Below, in pieces: positions 53,933 through 62,387 of a DNA stretch of 64,000 bases (its first letter is position 1; every line of letters starts with the position of its first letter). Under the pieces are notes generated by a model, which saw only the letters and a list, made by a program, of their open reading frames with translations, searched no databases and had not been told where the DNA came from. This DNA comes from Streptomyces olivaceoviridis (lineage in GTDB: Bacteria; Actinomycetota; Actinomycetes; Streptomycetales; Streptomycetaceae). Position numbers and translations under genes: made by a program. The stretch lies in NCBI RefSeq assembly GCF_014650115.1, contig NZ_BMUI01000001.1, positions 186,001 through 250,000 of the forward strand, read 5' to 3'.

Positions 53933-56266
53933 ATGGAGAACACCTCGACGCCCACCCACTGCCCGTACTGCGCCTTGCAGTGCGGGATGAACATCACGCC
54001 CCTGCCCCAGGGGGGCGTCGAGGTCACCGAGCGCGCGGACTTCCCGGTGAACCGGGGCGCGCTGTGCGGCAAGGGCCGTACGGCGGCCGAGGTGCTGTCG
54101 CCCGCGGTGCGGCTGACCGCGCCGCTGGTGCGCGACGGCGGCCGGCTGGTGGAGGCGAGCTGGACCGAGGCGCTGGACCGGATCGCCGAGCGGCTCGGGG
54201 CGACGCGGGAGCGGTACGGCGCCGACGCGCTGGGCGTGTTCGGCGGGGGCGGGCTGACCAACGAGAAGGCGTACGCGCTCGGCAAGTTCGCGCGGGTGGT
54301 GCTGGGCACCTCGCAGATCGACTACAACGGCCGGTTCTGCATGTCGTCGGCGGCGGCGGCCGGTACGAAGGCGTTCGGTCTCGACCGGGGGCTGCCGTTC
54401 CCGCTGGAGGACATCCCGAGGACCGGGTGTGTGATCCTCGTCGGGTCCAACCCCGCCGAGACCATGCCGCCGTCGCTGCGGTTCTTCACGGAACTGCGGG
54501 AGAACGGCGGCACGCTGATCGTCGTCGACCCGCGCCGGACCCGGACCGCCGAGCAGGCGGACCTGCACCTCGCCCCCCGGCCCGGCACCGATCTCGCCCT
54601 CGCGCTGGGCCTGCTGCACCTGGTGGTGGCCGAGGGACGCACGGACGAGGAGTACATCCGGGAGCGGACCACCGGGTGGGAGGAGACCCGGGCCGCGGCG
54701 ATGGCGCACTGGCCGGAGTACGTGGAGCGGATCACCGGGGTGCCGGTGCCGCAACTGCGCGCGGCGGTGCGGATGTTCTGCGAGCCGGAGGCGGCGATGG
54801 TGCTCACCGCGCGCGGACCGGAGCAGCAGTCCAAGGGCACGGACACGGTGGGCGCCTGGATCAACCTGTGCCTGGCGACCGGCCGTGCGGGCCGCCCCTT
54901 CTCCGGGTACGGCTGTCTGACCGGGCAGGGCAACGGGCAGGGCGGACGCGAACACGGGCAGAAGGCAGACCAGTTGCCCGGCTACCGCAAGCTGGACGAC
55001 CCGGCGGCGCGGCGGCACGTGGCCGGGGTGTGGGGCGTGGACCCGGACAGCCTGCCGGGCCCCGGGCGCAGCGCGTACGAACTCCTCGACGCCCTCGGCA
55101 CGGACGTCCGGGCGCTGCTGCTGATGGGCTCCAACCCGGTGGTGTCCGCCCCGCGCGCGGCCCACATCGAGCGGCGCCTGCGCTCGCTGGACTTCCTCGC
55201 GGTGGCCGACGTCGTCCTCTCGGACACGGCGGAGCTGGCGGACGTCGTGCTGCCGGTGACCCAGTGGGCGGAGGAGACGGGCACGACGACCAGCCTGGAG
55301 GGCCGTGTGCTGCTGCGCCGCCGGGCCGTCGCTCCCCCGCCCGGTGTCCGCAGCGACCTGTACGTCCTGCATGAGCTGGCCGACCGTCTCGGGGTGGAGA
55401 AGGGCTTCCCGGCCGACCCGGAGGAGGTCTTCGAGGAACTCCGCCGCGCGAGCGCCGGCGGCCCGGCGGACTACTCCGGCATCACCTACCGCCGCCTGGC
55501 CGAGGAGAACGGCGTCTTCTGGCCGTGCCCGGCGGGTTCGGGCGAGACGGGGGGTACCGGTGTGGCCGACGGCGCGGACGCGGTCCCGGACACGCTGCCC
55601 GACGGCCCGGCGGCGCACCCCGGCACCACCGCCGACGTGCCGCCCGCCCACCTCACGGCGGACGCCGGCACCCTGGCCGGCACCCGGCCGGCCCACCTCA
55701 CCGCGGCAGCCGGGGTCACTGCGGCCGGCACCCCTGCCGACGCCCGCCCGCTGCCCGGCACCCCCGTGGCAGGCTCCGGCCCCGCCGGCGTGCATCCCGG
55801 CACCCCGCGCCTCTTCCTCGGCCGTTTCGCCACCCCGGACGGCCGGGCCCGGTTCGTGCCCGTGGTGCACCGGGCCACGGCCGAGGAACCGGATGCCGAG
55901 TACCCGCTGCTGCTGACCACCGGGCGGGTGGTGTCGCAGTACCAGTCGGGGGCGCAGACCCGGCGCGTGGCGGAGCTGAACGCGGCGGCGCCCGGCCCGT
56001 TCGTGGAGCTGCACCCGCGGCTCGCGGCCCGGCTGGGGGCGGCCGACGGTGATCCGCTGGCGGTGGTGTCCCGGCGCGGCCGGGCCGTGGCGCCCGCGCG
56101 GATCACCGCTGCCATCCGGCCGGACACCGTCTTCATGCCCTTCCACTGGCCGGGCGAGGGCCGCGCCAACACGCTCACCAACCCGGCCCTGGACCCGACC
56201 TCCCGGATGCCGGAGTTCAAGTCCTGCGCGGTGCGGGTGGAGGTCCTGGGTCCGGCGGACCAGTGA
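53933..56266 (+). CDS. nasA: Assimilatory nitrate reductase catalytic subunit
   Basis: A 777-residue molybdopterin oxidoreductase. The [4Fe-4S] cysteines are C10, C13, C17 and C45 (HCPYCALQC, GALCGKGR); the likely molybdenum-ligating C136 is in RFCMSSAAAAG; and the MGD-binding domain IV at the C terminus starts with RFVPVVHRATAEEPDAEYPLLLTTGRV. It reduces nitrate to nitrite in the cytoplasm. An Ala/Gly/Pro/Thr-rich insert of about 88 residues (about 537-624) with repeated PAHLTA lies before domain IV. nirB starts 6 kb downstream. No ribosome binding site is obvious. Formate dehydrogenase-like enzymes are the alternative, but the nir context favours nitrate reductase. Confidence 0.82.
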   Translation: MENTSTPTHCPYCALQCGMNITPLPQGGVEVTERADFPVNRGALCGKGRTAAEVLSPAVRLTAPLVRDGGRLVEASWTEALDRIAERLGATRERYGADALGVFGGGGLTNEKAYALGKFARVVLGTSQIDYNGRFCMSSAAAAGTKAFGLDRGLPFPLEDIPRTGCVILVGSNPAETMPPSLRFFTELRENGGTLIVVDPRRTRTAEQADLHLAPRPGTDLALALGLLHLVVAEGRTDEEYIRERTTGWEETRAAAMAHWPEYVERITGVPVPQLRAAVRMFCEPEAAMVLTARGPEQQSKGTDTVGAWINLCLATGRAGRPFSGYGCLTGQGNGQGGREHGQKADQLPGYRKLDDPAARRHVAGVWGVDPDSLPGPGRSAYELLDALGTDVRALLLMGSNPVVSAPRAAHIERRLRSLDFLAVADVVLSDTAELADVVLPVTQWAEETGTTTSLEGRVLLRRRAVAPPPGVRSDLYVLHELADRLGVEKGFPADPEEVFEELRRASAGGPADYSGITYRRLAEENGVFWPCPAGSGETGGTGVADGADAVPDTLPDGPAAHPGTTADVPPAHLTADAGTLAGTRPAHLTAAAGVTAAGTPADARPLPGTPVAGSGPAGVHPGTPRLFLGRFATPDGRARFVPVVHRATAEEPDAEYPLLLTTGRVVSQYQSGAQTRRVAELNAAAPGPFVELHPRLAARLGAADGDPLAVVSRRGRAVAPARITAAIRPDTVFMPFHWPGEGRANTLTNPALDPTSRMPEFKSCAVRVEVLGPADQ

Positions 56267-56319
56267 GGTCCGGTCCGCCGGACGGGGCACGGGCGGCGGG
56301 GCTCGCATAGGTTCGGGGT

Positions 56320-57180
56320 ATGTCCGACACCGACCTGACCGAACAGAGCGAGCCGTACGACCTCGACGCCTATCTCGACCGCATCGGCTGGAAGGGCGAG
56401 CGGCGGGCCGACCTGGCCACCCTGCGCGGGGTGCACCTGGCGCACGCGCTGTCGCTGCCCTTCGAGAACCTGGACCCGGTGCGGGGCACGGCTCCCTCCC
56501 TCGCGCCCGCCGACCTGATGGCCAAGATGATCCACGGCCGGCGCGGCGGCTACTGCTACGAGCACGACATCCTGCTCCGGCTGGCGCTGGAGGCGCTCGG
56601 TTTCCGGGTGGCCCAGCTGGCCGCACGGGTCGTGGTGGGTGCGCGGACGCCGGAGAGCCGGCCGCGGACGCACGCGATGCTCCGGGTCGAGGTGGCGGGC
56701 GAGCCGCTGCCGTACCTGGCGGACGTCGGCTTCGGCGCGCCGGGCGCGCTGCTGCTGCCGGTGCCGCTGGTGACCGGCACCGAGTTCGAGGGCGCCGGCC
56801 GCCGGCACCGGCTGGTGCGGCTGCCGCACGACGGGCCGCTGGAGCTGTGGGAGTTGCAGGTCCGCGACCCTCGGGGCGGTCCGGGCGAAGGGGCGTGGAC
56901 CGGGCAGTACGCGTTCACCCAGGAGCCGTTCGCCGCGCCCGACCTGGAGGTGTTCAACTGGTTCGTCGGCACCCACCCCCGGTCCCCGTTCACCCGCCGT
57001 CCCTACCTCCAGCGCACCACCGCCGATCGCCATCTCTCCCTGGACGGCGCCCGGTTCACCGAGACGCTCGCCGACGGCACGGTGACCGGGCGCACGCTGG
57101 CCGGGGAGGCGGAGGCGCGGCGCGTGGTGGAGGAGGAGTTCGGCATCGAGGTGCCCGAGGGGGTCACCCTGCTGCCCTGA
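56320..57180 (+). CDS. Arylamine N-acetyltransferase
   Basis: A 286-residue NAT with the triad Cys (GRRGGYCYEHD), His (RPRTHAMLRVE) and Asp (LADVGFGAP). It transfers acetyl from acetyl-CoA to arylamines and hydrazines, or makes an amide in rifamycin-type pathways; no polyketide genes are nearby, so detoxification is the default. ATG at 56320 after GTTCGGGG. Confidence 0.9.
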   Translation: MSDTDLTEQSEPYDLDAYLDRIGWKGERRADLATLRGVHLAHALSLPFENLDPVRGTAPSLAPADLMAKMIHGRRGGYCYEHDILLRLALEALGFRVAQLAARVVVGARTPESRPRTHAMLRVEVAGEPLPYLADVGFGAPGALLLPVPLVTGTEFEGAGRRHRLVRLPHDGPLELWELQVRDPRGGPGEGAWTGQYAFTQEPFAAPDLEVFNWFVGTHPRSPFTRRPYLQRTTADRHLSLDGARFTETLADGTVTGRTLAGEAEARRVVEEEFGIEVPEGVTLLP

Positions 57181-57181
57181 C

Positions 57182-57610
57182 TCAGCGGCGGGAGAGCCAG
57201 TCGCCGTCCGCGATGCGGGTGCCGGTGGCGCGCAGCCGGGCGGCGACGCGCGGGGCGGCCAGGTAGACCCAGGCCCGGACGGTGCCGCCGGCGGTGCGTA
57301 CGGCGTCCCGGGCGAGGCGTTCGTAGAGGTTGCGCGGGTCGCCCGGCACGTACTCCTCCAGCCGGTCCAGGGCGGCCAGCAGTTCCTCGTACGCCTCGGG
57401 CCGGGCGGTTACCAGTTCCCCGCGCACGGTGCCGCCGGGCTCCTCCACGGCGTAGGGGTAGCCGGGGCCGTCGTACAGCACGGCGCCGGTGAGGCGGGCC
57501 GGTTCCTCGGCGAGGGTACGGCCACGCAGGAAGAGGTCGTGGTTGGCCTCGCCGGGGCGGAGCGTGCCGTAGACGAAGAAGGGCAGCGGGCGGGGGTCCT
57601 CGGCGATCAC
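57182..57610 (-). CDS. Gamma-glutamylcyclotransferase-like protein
   Basis: A 142-residue protein with the GGCT/AIG2-like core FFVYGTLRPGEANHDLFL, then DGPGYPYAVEEPGGTVRGEL and ALDRLEEYVPGDPRNLYER, whose Glu positions fit the catalytic acid. It would cyclise a gamma-glutamyl amine; the substrate is unknown. The start is uncertain: GTG 57610 (MIAEDPRPLPFF) or 11 codons upstream at 57643. It is convergent with the NAT gene, one base apart. Confidence 0.75.
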   Translation of the reverse strand: MIAEDPRPLPFFVYGTLRPGEANHDLFLRGRTLAEEPARLTGAVLYDGPGYPYAVEEPGGTVRGELVTARPEAYEELLAALDRLEEYVPGDPRNLYERLARDAVRTAGGTVRAWVYLAAPRVAARLRATGTRIADGDWLSRR

Positions 57611-57677
57611 GGAAACGATTCTGGACCCTCGCCGGCTCCCCACACATCTCCCCGAAGATCCATGAACGCGCTATGGA

Positions 57678-57691
57678 CATGACATGTCATG
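57678..57691. promoter_or_regulatory. 14-bp palindrome upstream of the M4 protease
   Basis: CATGACATGTCATG is a perfect 14-bp palindrome, 70 bp before the protease ATG and near the likely promoter. It is a good candidate operator for a dimeric repressor. A+T-rich sequence follows it (CTCTTAAAT). Confidence 0.55.
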
Positions 57692-57760
57692 CCCTCTTAA
57701 ATCTCGGTGACACGTCAGCGCCACCCCCACTCCCAGCCTGGCGCCTCCCCGAGGAGACAG

Positions 57761-59410
57761 ATGAGCCGGATACGGCAGCACATCCGAGGAACCCGTCGCA
57801 CAGCCACCGCCGGTGTCGCCCTGACCACCGCGACCCTGCTGGCCGTCGGCCTCTCCCCCGCCGCCCACGCCGACGCCAGACCCACCCGGGCCACCGCGAT
57901 CGAGAACGCGGCGTCGGCCCTCCTGGCCCACGCGGCGACCCTGGGCCTCACCGCTCCGCAGGACACCAGCGTCCGGGACGTGGTCGTGGACAAGGACGGC
58001 ACCCAGCACGTCCGCTACGACCGCACCTACCGTCAGATCCCGGTCCTCGGCGGCGACTTCGTCGTCCACCTCGCGCCCGACGGGGCCTACCGCGGCGCCG
58101 ACCGGGCCACCCGGCAGGCGGTCTCCGTGCCCTCCGTCACCCCGCGGGTCTCCGGCCCCAAGGCCGCCGGTCTCGCGGTGAGCGCCCTGCGCGCGGCCAA
58201 CCGCGGCACGACGCTGAAGCAGGCCAAGGCCAAGCCGGTGCTGGTGGTCGACGCCCTGCACGGCAGCCCGAAGCTGGCCTGGCGCACCGACGCGGTCGGC
58301 CTGGACTCGCTCGGCAACCCCGTCGCCCGGACCGTGCTGACCGACGCGCGCACCGGCGCGCAGATCGACGCCTGGGACAGCATCGAGACGGCCACCGGCG
58401 ACGGCACGGCCCTCTACAGCGGCACGGTCGCGCTGGAGACGACCCAGTCGGGGACGTCGTACCAGCTCAAGGACCCGACGCGGGGCAACACCTACACCGG
58501 TGACGCCGAGGGCAAGACCGACCTGTGCATCTTCGGCATCTGCTTCAGCCGGGCCCCCGCGACCCTGTTCACGGACGCCGACAACCACTGGGGCTCGGGC
58601 ACCACCGCGGACCGCGCCTCGGCCGCCGTCGACGCCCAGTACGGCACCAACGAGACCTGGGACTACTACAAGAACGTCCACGGCCGCAACGGCATCGCGG
58701 GCGACGGCAAGGGCTCGTACAACCGCGTCCACTACGGCAGCAACTACAACAACGCCTTCTGGGACGACAGTTGCTTCTGCATGACGTACGGCGACGGTGA
58801 CGGCACCACCTTCGGGCCGCTGGTCGCCCTCGACGTCGCCGGGCACGAGATGACCCACGGCGTGACGTCCAAGACCGCCGCGCTGACCTACTCGGGCGAG
58901 TCGGGCGGGCTGAACGAGGCCACCTCCGACATCCTCGGCACGATGGTCGAGTGGTACGCGAACAACTCCTCCGACACCGGTGACTACCTCATCGGCGAGA
59001 AGATCGTGAAGCCCGGCTTCGGCAAGGCGGCCCTGCGCTTCATGGACAAGCCGTCCAAGGACGGGAGTTCGGCCGACTACTGGAGTTCGTCGGTCGGGAA
59101 CCTGGACGTCCACTACTCCTCGGGCGTCGCCAACCACTTCGCCTACCTGCTCGCCGAGGGCAGCGGCGCCAAGACCGTCAACGGCGTCGCCTACGACTCG
59201 CCGACGTACAACGGCTCGACGGTCACCGGCATCGGCCGGGACAAGGTCGGCAAGATCTGGTACCGGGCGCTGACGGTCTACATGACCTCCTCGACGAACT
59301 ACGCGGGCGCCCGCACGGCCACCCTCAACGCGGCCAAGGACCTCTACGGCGCGGGCAGCACCGAGTACAACGCGGTGGCCGCCGCCTGGAGCGCGGTCAA
59401 CGTCAACTGA
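57761..59410 (+). CDS. Secreted thermolysin-like (M4) metalloprotease
   Basis: A 549-residue extracellular enzyme: signal peptide (TATAGVALTTATLLAVGLSP) ending at AAHADA near 37, FTP/PepSY-type propeptide (about 40-200), and the catalytic M4 domain with H362-E363-M-T-H366 (GHEMTHG) and Glu386 (GGLNEATSD), all zinc ligands and the catalytic Glu present. It has a C-terminal helical subdomain and no extra domains. A GAGGAGAC site precedes the ATG. A perfect palindrome (57678) upstream suggests repression, and a strong hairpin (59429-59483) follows. Confidence 0.93.
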   Translation: MSRIRQHIRGTRRTATAGVALTTATLLAVGLSPAAHADARPTRATAIENAASALLAHAATLGLTAPQDTSVRDVVVDKDGTQHVRYDRTYRQIPVLGGDFVVHLAPDGAYRGADRATRQAVSVPSVTPRVSGPKAAGLAVSALRAANRGTTLKQAKAKPVLVVDALHGSPKLAWRTDAVGLDSLGNPVARTVLTDARTGAQIDAWDSIETATGDGTALYSGTVALETTQSGTSYQLKDPTRGNTYTGDAEGKTDLCIFGICFSRAPATLFTDADNHWGSGTTADRASAAVDAQYGTNETWDYYKNVHGRNGIAGDGKGSYNRVHYGSNYNNAFWDDSCFCMTYGDGDGTTFGPLVALDVAGHEMTHGVTSKTAALTYSGESGGLNEATSDILGTMVEWYANNSSDTGDYLIGEKIVKPGFGKAALRFMDKPSKDGSSADYWSSSVGNLDVHYSSGVANHFAYLLAEGSGAKTVNGVAYDSPTYNGSTVTGIGRDKVGKIWYRALTVYMTSSTNYAGARTATLNAAKDLYGAGSTEYNAVAAAWSAVNVN

Positions 59411-59428
59411 ACCGGCGCGGCCTCCCCG

Positions 59429-59483
59429 GCCGGCCGCCCCTGTCGCCGACCGCCCCGACTGTCGGCGACGGGGTGCGGCCGGC
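59429..59483 (+). terminator. Large terminator hairpin after the M4 protease gene
   Basis: Nested arms GCCGGCCGC (59429-59437) / GCGGCCGGC (59475-59483) and GTCGCCGAC (59442-59450) / GTCGGCGAC (59461-59469), about 18 bp in all, 19 bp after the stop. Confidence 0.75.
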
Positions 59484-59517
59484 GGGTGGGGGCCAATCGT
59501 GTGCTCTTCGCACCCGG

Positions 59518-59572
59518 CCCCTCACACGGCCCTGACCTGCCGGAACACTCTCCGGCTAGGCCGTGTGGGGGG
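59518..59572 (+). other. Second long hairpin in the same gap
   Basis: Arms CCCCTCACACGGCC (59518-59531) and GGCCGTGTGGGGGG (59559-59572) pair with a single G-T wobble; the loop holds a further CCGG/CCGG stem. It lies 127 bp before the secreted-protein gene and could be a leader structure or a second terminator. Confidence 0.55.
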
Positions 59573-59698
59573 CCATGCGCGCCACCCGTTCACCGCATTC
59601 CCGGCGCCGCCTCGGGAAGCGGATCCCCGCGACTGCGACTTACCTCGGTAGGGCAGGGGCGCACCCCTGGACGAGTCGGACAAGCCCTGGGGAGCACC

Positions 59699-60208
59699 AT
59701 GCGACGCACTGCCCGTCTGCTGGCCGGTACCGCGCTCGCCGTGGCCGCCGCGGCACCCGCCCACGCGGCCGGAACCGGCCGTCTGGACCTGTACCCGGCG
59801 ACCGTGGCACCCGGTGGCCAGGTCACGGTGAACACGGCCGCGTGCGGGGACACGGGGGCCGCGACCGGGGACGCGGGCGCGCTCGGTGCCGGAACGTTCA
59901 TGCTGGCGCCCACCGCGCACGAGGGCGAGGCGATCGGACAGTTCCGGGTGCCGCCGGGCGCGCAGCCGGGGACGTACGAGATCGTCGCCCGGTGCGCCGA
60001 GGGCGACCGGCAGGTGGCGGGCGACCTGGTGGTGGCGTTGAGCGCGGTGCACCAGCAGGTGCTGCCGCGGGGAAGCGTGAAGACGGGGGTCGGCGGCGGA
60101 CTCGGCCCCGACCCCGTACAGACCGCGGCGGGTGTGGCGGCACTGGCCGTCGCCGCCGCGGGCGGTACCTGGCTCCTGCATCGCCGGGCGAGAGGCGACG
60201 GGATCTGA
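59699..60208 (+). CDS. Secreted/membrane-anchored protein, putative class F sortase partner
   Basis: 169 residues with a signal peptide (LLAGTALAVAAAAPAHAAG), a beta-sandwich-like extracellular part (ATVAPGGQVTVNT, then PPGAQPGTYEIVARC) with two Cys, and a C-terminal membrane helix with basic end (TAAGVAALAVAAAGGTWLLHRRARGDG). Before the helix is LPRGSVKTGVGGG, a Gly-rich motif common in proteins encoded beside class F sortases. There is no canonical LPXTG. The sortase gene follows 121 bp downstream across a hairpin. Confidence 0.75.
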   Translation: MRRTARLLAGTALAVAAAAPAHAAGTGRLDLYPATVAPGGQVTVNTAACGDTGAATGDAGALGAGTFMLAPTAHEGEAIGQFRVPPGAQPGTYEIVARCAEGDRQVAGDLVVALSAVHQQVLPRGSVKTGVGGGLGPDPVQTAAGVAALAVAAAGGTWLLHRRARGDGI

Positions 60209-60250
60209 CGGACACCCTCCGCTGTCCGTCCGCCGGTACCGCACATCCCG

Positions 60251-60289
60251 CCCCCTCCGGGTCCGACGCCCCTCGCGGCCCGGAGGGGG
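60251..60289 (+). terminator. Hairpin between secreted protein and sortase genes
   Basis: CCCCCTCCGGG (60251-60261) and CCCGGAGGGGG (60279-60289), an 11-bp perfect stem with a 17-nt loop. It could be a terminator or an attenuator that lowers sortase expression relative to its neighbour. Confidence 0.6.
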
Positions 60290-60329
60290 AAGGGGTCTTC
60301 GGGGTCCGCCCCCGGGAGAGGGGATTGGC

Positions 60330-60995
60330 ATGCGCAAGGGCGCCGGGAAGCGCGGGACCGCTCACAGCGCCAGGGCCGTCCAGCTCGGCGACACCGCCAT
60401 AGCCGCCGTCACCGTGGTGGCCCTCGGCTCGGGCGTGTGGCTGCTGGGCGGCGGCACCGGCCCGCACGCCCCACCGCAGCCGTCCGCCGCCGAGGGCCGC
60501 CCCGACCCGGGCGGCGCGCGGGTCGCGGCGCCCGGACTCGCGCCGTCCCCGCCGCTGCGCATCCGCATCCCCGCGATCCGGGTGGACGCGCCCCTCATGG
60601 GCCTGGCCCTCACCCGCTCCGGCAGCCTGGACGCGCCGCCCGCCAAGGAGAAGAACCTGGCCGGCTGGTACGAGGCCGGCACCACCCCCGGCGAGACGGG
60701 CACCGCGATCGTCGCCGGCCATGTCGACAACACCGAGGGCCCCGCCGTCTTCTACGACCTCGGCGCGCTCAAGCGGGGCGCCCGGGTCGAGGTGGACCGC
60801 CGGGACGGCACCGTGGCCGTGTTCACCGTGGACGCGGTGGAGGTGTACTCGGCCCACGACTTCCCCGACGACAAGGTGTACGGCGCGGCGCCCCGCCCCG
60901 AACTCCGCGTCATCACCTGCGGCGGGGGCTACTCCAGGTCCACCGGCTACCAGGGCAACGTGGTGGTGTTCGCCCACCTGACGGGCAGCCGCTGA
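60330..60995 (+). CDS. Class F sortase
   Basis: A 221-residue membrane-anchored transpeptidase: one N-terminal helix (TAIAAVTVVALGSGVWLL, about 22-39), a Pro-rich linker, and the sortase beta-barrel with catalytic His (IVAGHVDNT) and Cys (RVITCGGGY). In class F enzymes an Arg usually follows the Cys on strand beta8; here that strand reads TGYQGNVVVFAHL, so the Arg may be the one in YSRSTG. It would link proteins at LPXTG-like signals, perhaps the protein encoded upstream. Confidence 0.85.
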   Translation: MRKGAGKRGTAHSARAVQLGDTAIAAVTVVALGSGVWLLGGGTGPHAPPQPSAAEGRPDPGGARVAAPGLAPSPPLRIRIPAIRVDAPLMGLALTRSGSLDAPPAKEKNLAGWYEAGTTPGETGTAIVAGHVDNTEGPAVFYDLGALKRGARVEVDRRDGTVAVFTVDAVEVYSAHDFPDDKVYGAAPRPELRVITCGGGYSRSTGYQGNVVVFAHLTGSR

Positions 60996-61123
60996 AGGCG
61001 GCCTCCGGGGGCTCCGCCCGGCACCGGGCACGGCGCGGAGGGCCGCCTCACACCTCTCCCCCGCCCCTGTCCAGCCCCCTCACACCCCCCGCCCCCGTCC
61101 GCTGAGGGCAGCGTTCCTCCCGG

Positions 61124-61150
61124 GAAACAGACGTGATGCCGTCGGGTAAC
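61124..61150 (+). promoter_or_regulatory. Possible GlnR box upstream of the nirB operon
   Basis: GAAAC at 61124-61128 and GTAAC at 61146-61150 are spaced by exactly 22 bp, two repeat units of the 11-bp GlnR pattern; the middle element (GATGC) is weak. The start codon of the first gene is 23 bp further on. GlnR control of nir genes is known in streptomycetes. Confidence 0.5.
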
Positions 61151-61172
61151 GTCGGGGCCGCACGCTCGGGAC

Positions 61173-62387
61173 ATGACCTCGAATACGCGTGTGGTGGTGA
61201 TCGGCGCCGGCCTCGCGGGCGTACGGCTCGCCCGGCGGCTCGGCGAGCTGGGCACGCCCGCGCTGCTCGTCGGCGAGGAGGAGCACGCGCCGTACAACCG
61301 GGTGCTGCTGGCCGAGGTCCTGGCCGGCCGGTACGCCCCGGAGGTGATCGCCCTCCCGCCGCCCGCCGGCCTGCTGCGCACCCGGGTCACCGGCATCGAC
61401 CGGGCCGCCCGGACCCTCGCCTGCGCCGACGGTACGTCGATCGGATACGACGCCCTGGTGCTGGCCACCGGCTCCAACCCGGTGCTGCCGCCGCTGCGCG
61501 GCCTGTTCACCCCCGGTCACCAGCTCCCCGAGGGCGTCCACGCGTTCCGCACCATGGACGACTGCCTGGGCCTCGGCAAGGCCGTGCGGCCCGGGGTGCG
61601 GGCGGTCGTCATCGGCGGCGGGCTGCTCGGCGTCTCCGCGGCCCGCGCGCTCGCCGTGCGCGGCGCCCAGGTGGTGCTCGCGCAGCAGGCCGAGCGGCTC
61701 ATGGAGCGCCAGCTCGACCCGGACGCCTCCCGGCTGGTGCTGCGGCACCTGAGCGAGCTGGGCGTCGAGGTGCACACCGAGTGCCGGGTGCGGGACGTGC
61801 GCTGCGTCGCCGGCGCGGTCCGCTCGGTGGAGATGGCCGACGGGTACGCGCTCGACGCCGACCTCGTGGTCCTCGCCTGCGGGGTACGGCCCCGCACGGG
61901 TCTCGCCGAGCAGGCGGGCCTCGCCGTCCACAAGGGCGTCCTCGTGGACGACGAGCTGCGCACCTCCGACCCGCACGTCCACGCCATCGGCGACTGCGCC
62001 CAGCACGACGGCACGGTCTACGGCCTGGCCGCCCCGGCCCTGGAACAGGCCGACGCGCTCGCCGAGCTGCTGGCGGGCGACGCCCGTGCCCGCTACACCG
62101 GCACCCGCTCGCTGACCCGGCTGACCCTCACCGGTCCCGGCTCCCCCTTCGACCTCGCCGCGTTCGGCGAGACCGAGCCGCGCGCGGGCGACGACGTCGT
62201 GCGGATCGCCGACGCCACCCGCGGCACCTACCGCAAGGTCGTCGTCCGCGACGACCGCCTGGTCGGCGGGGTCCTCGTCGGCGAACTCGGCACCGTCGGC
62301 GCGCTCGCCCGCGCCTGGGAGACAGCGGAGCCGCTCCCCGACGACGGCCCCCTGCTCCACCTGCTCACCAACGATGGAGGCTCCTGA
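61173..62387 (+). CDS. FAD-dependent oxidoreductase of the nitrite reductase operon
   Basis: A 404-residue flavoprotein of the NirB-N/rubredoxin reductase type: VVVIGAGLAGVRLARRL, AVVIGGGLLGVSAARALAVRG, HAIGDCAQHDGTVYG. It ends one base before the nirB start (TGA at 62385-62387, ATG at 62388), so the two are one operon. It resembles the N-terminal half of NirB itself. A role in supplying electrons to the siroheme reductase is inferred from context. Confidence 0.85.
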   Translation: MTSNTRVVVIGAGLAGVRLARRLGELGTPALLVGEEEHAPYNRVLLAEVLAGRYAPEVIALPPPAGLLRTRVTGIDRAARTLACADGTSIGYDALVLATGSNPVLPPLRGLFTPGHQLPEGVHAFRTMDDCLGLGKAVRPGVRAVVIGGGLLGVSAARALAVRGAQVVLAQQAERLMERQLDPDASRLVLRHLSELGVEVHTECRVRDVRCVAGAVRSVEMADGYALDADLVVLACGVRPRTGLAEQAGLAVHKGVLVDDELRTSDPHVHAIGDCAQHDGTVYGLAAPALEQADALAELLAGDARARYTGTRSLTRLTLTGPGSPFDLAAFGETEPRAGDDVVRIADATRGTYRKVVVRDDRLVGGVLVGELGTVGALARAWETAEPLPDDGPLLHLLTNDGGS

